From assembly GCA_002307095.1 (NCBI GenBank), contig DBTO01000051.1:1-9336 (forward strand): DNA of 9,336 bases, in the 5' to 3' direction. Below the pieces are notes generated by a model. It saw only the letters and a list, made by a program, of their open reading frames with translations, was not told the origin of the DNA and did no database searches. The stretch comes from Sulfurospirillum sp. UBA1314 (GTDB lineage: Bacteria > Campylobacterota > Campylobacteria > Campylobacterales > Sulfurospirillaceae). The translations under genes and the position numbers were made by a program. Numbering within the stretch: the first letter of the stretch is position 1; the number at the start of each line of letters is the position of its first letter. Positions 1-5,242 of the stretch are shown piece after piece.

Positions 1-877
1 AAAAAGCCATAAAACCGCCACCTCCAGCGCCTAAAACTTTCCCACCGATGGCACCTGCTTTAATGGCTTTATCATACATGTCTTCAATATTTTCATTGGT
101 AACTTTGCTTGATAACGTTTTTTTGAGTTGCCATGTATAATTGAGTAGTTCTCCAAACTCTTTTAAATTTCGAGAAGGATTGACCAATACTTCATAGGCT
201 TCATCAACCAAATCTTTCATTTTATTTAAATTAGGAATATTGATCGCCGTATTTTTAACCTGCTCCTCCAAGACTTCAGAAGCAATACGCGATAACCCAC
301 TAAAAAAAAGCATAATATTATCTTGAAATCCAATTAATCGCTCAGGTCTCATAATAATAGGATTAACGCTAATCTCTCCATTTTGTAAGAACTCAATACG
401 ATTAAGTCCGCCATAAGCAGCAAATGCTTGATCTTGACTACCGACATTCTCTTTAATTAACTGCTGTTCGATATAAATGGACTCTTTGGTAAGCTCCATC
501 TTTGAAGTCAATTTGCCATTCATTGCATTTAGACTATGCAAAAGTCCCACAGTAAAAGCAGAGCTACTCCCCATTCCGCTTCGAGCAGGAATGTCGCCAT
601 CATGATGAATACTTAATCCATAAGATATATTGAGATGTCTCAGTGTCTCTCTCACCGAAGGGTGCATAATTTCATCAAGGGTATTAACATTTTCTTGTTT
701 GGAGTAGACCACACGATGTTTGTATTCAAAAAAAGGAGGGAGCTGTCTGATATTAAGATACGAATATTTATTGATAGCGACACCTAAAGCCTTACCGCCG
801 TATTGTAAATAATACTCAGGATAATCAGTTCCTCCACCAAAAAAGGAGATTCGATGGGGTGTTCGCGATATGATCAT
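1..877 (-). CDS. hddA: D-glycero-D-manno-heptose 7-phosphate kinase (GHMP family), 3' end beyond the window
   Basis: This cytoplasmic kinase would phosphorylate D-glycero-D-manno-heptose 7-phosphate at C1 to give the 1,7-bisphosphate for nucleotide-heptose synthesis. I translated the frame myself; it is open to the left edge, giving 292 codons, with perhaps 40 missing compared with the usual 330-340 residues. All three GHMP kinase motifs are visible: the N-terminal ISRTPHRISFFGGGTDYP (residues 3-20), the ATP-binding PARSGMGSSSA (97-107), and the glycine-rich KVLGAGGGGFMAF at the break. The upstream fusion gene stops at 882-880 and an ATG at 883 overlaps it (ATGA). However, the GGGGAG ribosome-binding site (890-885) is only 1 nt from that ATG and 7 nt from the in-frame ATG at 877, which also gives the family-like start MIISRTP; I chose 877. 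The tight junction implies translational coupling. FGGGTDYP points to HddA rather than galactokinase or mevalonate kinase, but substrate is inferred from motif and neighbours. Confidence 0.88.
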   Translation of the reverse strand, partial: MIISRTPHRISFFGGGTDYPEYYLQYGGKALGVAINKYSYLNIRQLPPFFEYKHRVVYSKQENVNTLDEIMHPSVRETLRHLNISYGLSIHHDGDIPARSGMGSSSAFTVGLLHSLNAMNGKLTSKMELTKESIYIEQQLIKENVGSQDQAFAAYGGLNRIEFLQNGEISVNPIIMRPERLIGFQDNIMLFFSGLSRIASEVLEEQVKNTAINIPNLNKMKDLVDEAYEVLVNPSRNLKEFGELLNYTWQLKKTLSSKVTNENIEDMYDKAIKAGAIGGKVLGAGGGGFMAF

Positions 878-879
878 AC

Positions 880-2091
880 TCATTCTCCCCGTAAGTATCG
901 AAGATAAGCTTCAATACTTTCAAAATCATAGTCCTCTTGATAATCACTTTTAATGAGTATCGTTTGTCCTACACCAACACTCTTTCCAGCAGTTATATCG
1001 CTCATTTTATCTCCAATCAAAATTGAATGTTCTAAATTGAGATGATATTTCTTTTGTGCGTCAAGGATCATCCCTGATTGAGGTTTTCTACAAGTACACT
1101 CTTGTACATAACGCTCAATTTTCCCTTGTGGGTGGTGAGGGCAATAAAAAACATCCTTAATTGTAATTTGATGTGCTTCAAATTGACACTTCATCCAATC
1201 GGTCAATGTTAAAAAATCATTCTCAGTATCATACCCTCGTGCAATACCTGCTTGATTGGTCACAATAAAAATTAAATAATGTCTCTCCGTAAGATATCGA
1301 CAAAGATCGAAAATTCCTTCGATAAATTCAAACTCATCCCTTTTATAAATGTATGCTTTATCTTTGTTAATAATGCCATCTCTATCTAAGAAAAGTGCTT
1401 TTTTATCATCAAAGTAGATTTTTGCTTTTTCATAATCTTCAGGGATGCCAATATCAATAAAATAATTTTCACTATTATAGGCGCCAAATAGCTTGTTATT
1501 GACCATCTTTTCTAAAAAATCACTTTCAAAAGAGAAATGATTTGGTAAAATCATTCTGCTAAAAATATCTTTTTTAACACAATAAACTCCGCCATTAATC
1601 AATCCCTCGGATACAAAAAGTTTTTCATTAAATTTTTCAATGTATCCATATGAATCAAGTGCAACACTTCCATACCGATCAAAGTTATACATTTTTTTTA
1701 ATGCCAATGTGATATCGCACTTTAGTTCAAGACTCTTTAATCGAAAAGCATCAAGATCAAGATCAAAAAAGGTGTCCCCATTGAATACAAGTACATACTC
1801 ATCTTCCGCATACACCAATGCTTGTTTCAATGCGCCACCCGTTCCTAAAGGTTCTTCTTCACAAGAATATGAAATACGCATAGAACCAAAAATATCACCA
1901 AAATAGGAACTGATAGATTCTTGTTTATATCCAACACTTAAAATAACATGGTGAATACCAAAGTTTAGAAGATTTTTGAGTAGGTATTCTAAAAAAGGCT
2001 TACCATTAATATCAGCCATTGGTTTAGGTAAGTCTTTAACAACATTTTGCAACCTTTTTCCCAATCCGCCCGCTAAGATAATGGCTTCCAC
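880..2091 (-). CDS. Bifunctional heptose-1-phosphate nucleotidyltransferase / heptose 1,7-bisphosphate 7-phosphatase (HddC-GmhB fusion)
   Basis: Two enzymes are joined in 403 residues. Residues 1-230 are a sugar-phosphate nucleotidyltransferase: LAGGLGKRL (6-14), LPKPM (21-25), PLGTGGALK (81-89) and NGD (104-106), the HddC type that makes GDP-D-glycero-D-manno-heptose. Residues 231-403 are a HAD phosphatase of GmhB type: FLDRDG with D236 and D238, VTNQAGIARG (277-286), GDKMSD (360-365), and a zinc site C317-x-H319 and C332-x-C334 spaced as in E. coli GmhB. Phosphatase and nucleotidyltransferase are consecutive pathway steps. The kinase gene follows with a 4-nt ATGA overlap or, as preferred here, an ATG 2 nt past the stop. 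I chose the GTG at 2091 because the nucleotidyltransferase motif begins at the next residue and GGAG lies 10 nt upstream. The frame stays open upstream, so an ATG at 2226 (448 aa) is possible. Nucleotide (GTP versus ATP) and anomer are inferred, not seen. Confidence 0.85.
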   Translation of the reverse strand: MEAIILAGGLGKRLQNVVKDLPKPMADINGKPFLEYLLKNLLNFGIHHVILSVGYKQESISSYFGDIFGSMRISYSCEEEPLGTGGALKQALVYAEDEYVLVFNGDTFFDLDLDAFRLKSLELKCDITLALKKMYNFDRYGSVALDSYGYIEKFNEKLFVSEGLINGGVYCVKKDIFSRMILPNHFSFESDFLEKMVNNKLFGAYNSENYFIDIGIPEDYEKAKIYFDDKKALFLDRDGIINKDKAYIYKRDEFEFIEGIFDLCRYLTERHYLIFIVTNQAGIARGYDTENDFLTLTDWMKCQFEAHQITIKDVFYCPHHPQGKIERYVQECTCRKPQSGMILDAQKKYHLNLEHSILIGDKMSDITAGKSVGVGQTILIKSDYQEDYDFESIEAYLRYLRGE

Positions 2092-2215
2092 TATGCATAT
2101 ACTCCAAAAACTTTTTTTATAAAGATAAAACAAAAAATATGATTTATCATCGTATATGATTTCTGAATCCAAAAAATAGTTGTTGGCACCTTGCTCAAGA
2201 TATCTTGTCTCATAA
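2092..2215. other. AT-rich gap between maf and the heptose fusion gene, with an open in-frame extension
   Basis: These 124 bp are very AT-rich. On the minus strand they read through without a stop in the frame of the downstream fusion gene, starting from an ATG at 2226 that overlaps the last codons of maf. The encoded ~45 residues (beginning MSCNYETRYLEQG) have no nucleotidyltransferase feature. Either this is an untranslated spacer with an RBS for the GTG at 2091, or an N-terminal extension. TATA-like patches lie on the minus strand near 2115-2155, but I see no convincing promoter or terminator. The 12-bp palindrome CAAGATATCTTG (2196-2207) lies here and is within chance expectation. Confidence 0.4.
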
Positions 2216-5008
2216 TTACAACTCATTCTTTTTTTGCAAATCGAGGTACCGTGCTTCATTTTTAGCAAAAGTGATGTAAAACTTTCGCAATTCACTATTC
2301 GTCAAGAGTTCTGATACTAATTTAAAATATAAAAAATCATACAAATTTTCATCATCGGAAATCCTCCCCATAAATGGCTCATAAAATAATTTCTCTAAAC
2401 TATAATCCTTAGCAATTAATTCACTCTGTTCAAAACCAAAAAAGTTTGGTTTTGTAAAAACAGGATGACTCCTCGCTTTATACAAATCAATAACACTCCC
2501 GATAGTATACTCTCTTGATAATGCAGTATGATAAACCATTACCACATTGGAATAAAATCTAAGTATCTCCCATAAGTAAGAGTCAAAAGGAGTATGGTTG
2601 GTACAAACAAATACTTTCACTCTTGTGGGAATGTCATAAATATCAAGAAGTTTTATACATTCAATTTTTGTTATATCAGTAGAAAAAATATTTTCTAAAA
2701 TTTGCTTTTGTCTTGTTGTCATATAAAAAGCTTTAAAATTTAAAGTGGGAAATTTAATCAACAGCACTTTAATATATTTGACAAAATCTTGATCTTCAAG
2801 GTTTTCTTTAGTCACCAAAAATCCTATATTATTTTGCTTGCATAACACTTTTATCTTCTCTTCATCAATAGGATTTGAAATATTTTGTGCAAAATAATAT
2901 TCATTATATGAGTCATCTGTACGTTCAATGACCCTAATAAAATCAGGAGGAAGGATCTCTTGTGTATCTGCTTTTTTAAAGATAATTTTAGAAGATTCCT
3001 CCAAATATAAATCCGGAACATCGTACAAAATCCCTCGCATTTCTACATCAAAAACACGCCCATTGTGAGCTTTCATATCCTTACATGTAATCGTATCTAT
3101 TTTTGTATTGCCAAGCCAAACATCAATCGCATGCACCGTATGAATCAAGGCGCGCCCTTTACCATAATCCATCGTTTTGACAATAGCATCGATACTCCCT
3201 GCCAATGAAAAAAGCCATCCTTTGTACACATACATCAGATCAACCATTTTTTGACGGCGTGATGCTTCATCAGGCGCATACCGCACTTCAATCGGGGCAA
3301 TCGTGATCTCTTGAACCAGCATCATGGACTGAGCGATATGCCAGATCACTTGATCAAAAATTTCTTCTTTACTCTTCGCTCTTATCCCCTCAATGGCTTT
3401 CAATAAATCGTACATCGTCTCCGTAGTCACTTCGCGCTTAGCCTCTAAGTCATCGCATGTGTGCGCTACTTTTAAAAAAAGGGTTTCCACTTCGTGTTGT
3501 GTTGCATGAAGATACGCCTCGATGGACGTGACTTTATCCACGACATTTTGGGTAATCGTCGTAATATCTTTTGAGGAAATTTGAGAAAGTTTCACAGCAC
3601 TTTTTGGACTTTTTTGTTTTACATGTAAAGAGAGTGCTGTCTCAAAAGGAAGCTCAATAGCCCCAAAAATACGCGCTCCGCCTTCGGTGGCATTGATCGT
3701 TTCCATACGTGCTTTGGCTTCAGCAATATCTTTTTCAAAAAATCCTCGAAACATATTCCAAACTGCTGTTGTCTTGACCTTGCCTTCTCCACCGTATGCC
3801 ACGGTCCAACCATCAATTTCACTCTGTTTGACATCATCTTCACCAAACACATGTCCACTCGCATGACTTTTACCATCTTTTCCATACGCCAAATCTTGCC
3901 CGATAAGAATGCACGTTTTAAAATGGCTATGGTAAATCAGCTCATACGCCATATTCGCCGCACTCATACCGATGCCAATGTATCCCCACTCTTTAGGTCC
4001 TGTGACGCGCATATACCCCAAAGGGCGCAAACTGATGATCACATCGCTACTTTGCACACTATCAATCACCTCAGCATGTTGCAGTGAACTAAGCACCGTT
4101 ATAACACCCTTCATTGCTTCTTTGGGCGTCTCTTTAAAAAAACGGCTGGTAAGTGCCACGCGTTCTATCGAGGTGACAACATCGGGCTTAATCCCATATT
4201 TGATTAAGATCGGTAAACTCGCATCAACGGCAAATATCCGCACATACGGAGCAATTTTTTTAAGGAGAGGAAGTTGTTTCGCAAGCGAAGGCCCTGTGGA
4301 TACAAGCACAGCGACATCTGTCGTACCCACTTTCTTGATCAGATCAAAAAGAGGTGGTGTATGCGGAATTGAGGGAAGATTGGTCATGTGATGTTTGAGT
4401 CCAATGAGGGCGTCTTTTGTATCGTTTCCTGCTAAAACAATTGCATGATGTATGGTTTCAATGAAAAGATGGTTACTTTGGTGAATCAACTCTTGAAATA
4501 CTTCATAAAAAGGGCTCATGACATGCAAATAGTACAGTTTGGCATACCGTTGAACATCAAGCTCTTTAAACAAGGGAGCCATAGTAGGAAAATCCAGCTG
4601 CTCCTGCCCTAAGATCATCAAACGCCCTTCTCGTATCTCTTGCGAAAAATCAATCATATGCAACACAATATAAGCGATCTGTGGGTCAGGCTCGATCACC
4701 ACAAGGCGTTTTAAACGCTGATTTGAGAGTAAATATTTTAACAATACACCATTTCCTAAACCAAAAAAGTAGAAATAGGGGTACTCTTGAAATACCTCAA
4801 AAGAAGCCATTTGTTCAGCAAGTGCTAGGTTAGGAGCCGTGTCGTACAGGGGTTTAAACAGCGTTGTATGCACAAGATTGAGACTCTCTATGCTATTTTC
4901 ATCCATAAAAACTTCGTAATGCAGGGGCGTGTCCTCCAGAGGCAATGTCGAAGCAAACAGTGGATTGACCTGATGCAAAGCAGAAAAATTAATTTCGTAA
5001 AAAGACAT
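2216..5008 (-). CDS. maf: Maf-family flagellin glycosyltransferase (motility accessory factor, DUF115) with an unusual C-terminal extension
   Basis: Maf proteins act in the cytoplasm and transfer activated nonulosonic acids (pseudaminic or legionaminic acid in the studied cases) to Ser/Thr of flagellin before export. The N-terminal part has a Rossmann-like GLGNGVLLKYLL (83-94) and VVIEPDPQ (103-110). The central MAF/DUF115 region (about 205-400) carries VSTGPSL (236-242), FAVDASLPILIKYGIKPDVV (259-278) and GQDLAYGKDGKSHASG (370-385). A helical stretch follows to about 620. At 930 residues it exceeds the ~600-700 usual for the family. Residues ~650-930 are unrecognised, with alternating hydrophobic strands (for example VKVFVCTNH, 798-805) hinting at a Rossmann-like fold. 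The coding DNA for that extension is sharply more AT-rich than the rest. Start: ATG at 5008 with an AAGGG site 6 nt upstream. A sigma-54 promoter lies ~50 bp upstream and flagellin ends 216 bp upstream. The donor sugar cannot be read from sequence. Confidence 0.9.
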   Translation of the reverse strand: MSFYEINFSALHQVNPLFASTLPLEDTPLHYEVFMDENSIESLNLVHTTLFKPLYDTAPNLALAEQMASFEVFQEYPYFYFFGLGNGVLLKYLLSNQRLKRLVVIEPDPQIAYIVLHMIDFSQEIREGRLMILGQEQLDFPTMAPLFKELDVQRYAKLYYLHVMSPFYEVFQELIHQSNHLFIETIHHAIVLAGNDTKDALIGLKHHMTNLPSIPHTPPLFDLIKKVGTTDVAVLVSTGPSLAKQLPLLKKIAPYVRIFAVDASLPILIKYGIKPDVVTSIERVALTSRFFKETPKEAMKGVITVLSSLQHAEVIDSVQSSDVIISLRPLGYMRVTGPKEWGYIGIGMSAANMAYELIYHSHFKTCILIGQDLAYGKDGKSHASGHVFGEDDVKQSEIDGWTVAYGGEGKVKTTAVWNMFRGFFEKDIAEAKARMETINATEGGARIFGAIELPFETALSLHVKQKSPKSAVKLSQISSKDITTITQNVVDKVTSIEAYLHATQHEVETLFLKVAHTCDDLEAKREVTTETMYDLLKAIEGIRAKSKEEIFDQVIWHIAQSMMLVQEITIAPIEVRYAPDEASRRQKMVDLMYVYKGWLFSLAGSIDAIVKTMDYGKGRALIHTVHAIDVWLGNTKIDTITCKDMKAHNGRVFDVEMRGILYDVPDLYLEESSKIIFKKADTQEILPPDFIRVIERTDDSYNEYYFAQNISNPIDEEKIKVLCKQNNIGFLVTKENLEDQDFVKYIKVLLIKFPTLNFKAFYMTTRQKQILENIFSTDITKIECIKLLDIYDIPTRVKVFVCTNHTPFDSYLWEILRFYSNVVMVYHTALSREYTIGSVIDLYKARSHPVFTKPNFFGFEQSELIAKDYSLEKLFYEPFMGRISDDENLYDFLYFKLVSELLTNSELRKFYITFAKNEARYLDLQKKNEL
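3081..3090. repeat. TTACATGTAA palindrome, copy 1 (inside maf)
   Basis: Perfect 10-bp palindrome, one of four identical copies in the window. This copy lies in coding sequence at about codons 640-643 of maf, close to the composition break of that gene. Confidence 0.55.
3618..3629. repeat. TTTACATGTAAA palindrome, copy 2 (inside maf)
   Basis: Perfect 12-bp palindrome containing the same 10-bp core as the copies at 3081, 6832 and 9022. It lies in maf coding sequence near codons 460-464, so it is not confined to promoters. Confidence 0.55.
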
Positions 5009-5058
5009 TTAAAACCCTTGCTGCAATAATGGATAAAACACCTATTTTGTACCTATAA

Positions 5059-5074
5059 AGCAAAAACCATGCCT
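5059..5074 (-). promoter_or_regulatory. Sigma-54 (RpoN) type promoter for maf
   Basis: The minus strand reads AGGCATGGTTTTTGCT, matching the sigma-54 consensus TGGCACG-N4-TTGCW at all but two conserved positions. It keeps the obligatory GG and GC dinucleotides separated by exactly 10 nt. Transcription would start about 12 nt after the GC, near 5048, giving a leader of about 40 nt to the maf ATG at 5008. It lies just past the flagellin terminator, so maf has an independent start. Sigma-54 drives the middle class of flagellar genes in Campylobacter and Helicobacter, which suits a flagellin-modifying enzyme. Enhancer sites were not identified. Confidence 0.72.
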
Positions 5075-5089
5075 ACGGTAATTTAGCAT

Positions 5090-5124
5090 AAAAAAAGGGG
5101 TTGACGAGTTACCTCGTCAACCCC
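5090..5124 (-). terminator. Intrinsic terminator of the flagellin transcript
   Basis: A perfect 12-bp stem (GGGGTTGACGAG with its complement, 5097-5108 and 5113-5124) closes a 4-nt loop that is GUAA, a GNRA tetraloop, in minus-strand RNA. A run of seven U follows directly (5096-5090). It lies ~100 nt past the flagellin stop and upstream of the maf promoter, separating the two units. On the plus strand the stem is not followed by a T run, so termination should be one-directional. Confidence 0.93.
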
Positions 5125-5144
5125 TGACTCCATACGTTTTCTAA

Positions 5145-5207
5145 AGAAATGTGCTCGTAGCTTACGCTACTTTATTTAAACTACTGAAGTAGTTTAAGCA
5201 CATTTTC
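5145..5207 (-). other. Predicted three-way-junction RNA in the flagellin 3' region
   Basis: In minus-strand RNA an outer stem of 9 bp (5205-5197 with 5155-5147) encloses two hairpins. Hairpin 1 has a 9-10 bp stem at 5197-5176. Hairpin 2 is GUAGC-GUAA-GCUAC at 5170-5157, with a GNRA tetraloop. The outer pairing extends past a one-base bulge. Together with the stop-codon hairpin upstream and the terminator downstream, nearly the whole 130-nt 3' region can be folded. It could stabilise the flagellin message, be processed into a small RNA, or have no role; function is unknown. I folded it by eye. Confidence 0.5.
5181..5207 (-). pseudogene. Fossil of a second flagellin C-terminus (ENVLKLLQ-stop)
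   Basis: Downstream of the live flagellin stop, the minus strand reads GAA AAT GTG CTT AAA CTA CTT CAG TAG: E-N-V-L-K-L-L-Q-stop. The live gene ends Q-N-V-L-K-L-L-Q-stop as CAA AAC GTT CTT AAA TTA TTA CAA TAA. Apart from Q to E in the first codon, every difference across these eight codons and the stop is synonymous. Similarity continues for five bases past the stop. Upstream of the fossil its frame soon hits a stop (codon TAA about 24 nt before the GAA), so no full gene remains. Most likely it is the tail of a lost or partially duplicated tandem flagellin. Confidence 0.62.
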
Positions 5208-5218
5208 TAGGAAACAAC

Positions 5219-5242
5219 CTTAAATTATTGTAATAATTTAAG
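5219..5242 (-). other. Hairpin spanning the flagellin stop codon
   Basis: A perfect 11-bp inverted repeat (CTTAAATTATT and AATAATTTAAG on the minus strand) with a 2-nt loop covers the last codons and the TAA of flagellin. The fossil copy at 5176-5198 keeps the same hairpin with two T-A pairs replaced by C-G pairs. It is very AT-rich, so stability alone is not impressive; the conservation between copies is what supports it. Confidence 0.5.

Noticed and set aside
301..1699. A8/T8 runs within the kinase (about 302-309) and fusion gene (about 1692-1699) as phase-variation tracts
   Set aside because: Runs of eight A or T are expected at about this frequency at this base composition, and both frames are intact; no evidence of slippage.
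2196..2207. 12-bp perfect palindrome CAAGATATCTTG between maf and the fusion gene
   Set aside because: A few perfect 12-bp palindromes are expected by chance in 9 kb of AT-rich DNA, and this one is not repeated in the window.
3972..4391. 139-codon open frame on the plus strand opposite maf
   Set aside because: It is antisense to well-supported maf codons, has no recognisable domain or convincing ribosome-binding site, and its composition follows that of maf.
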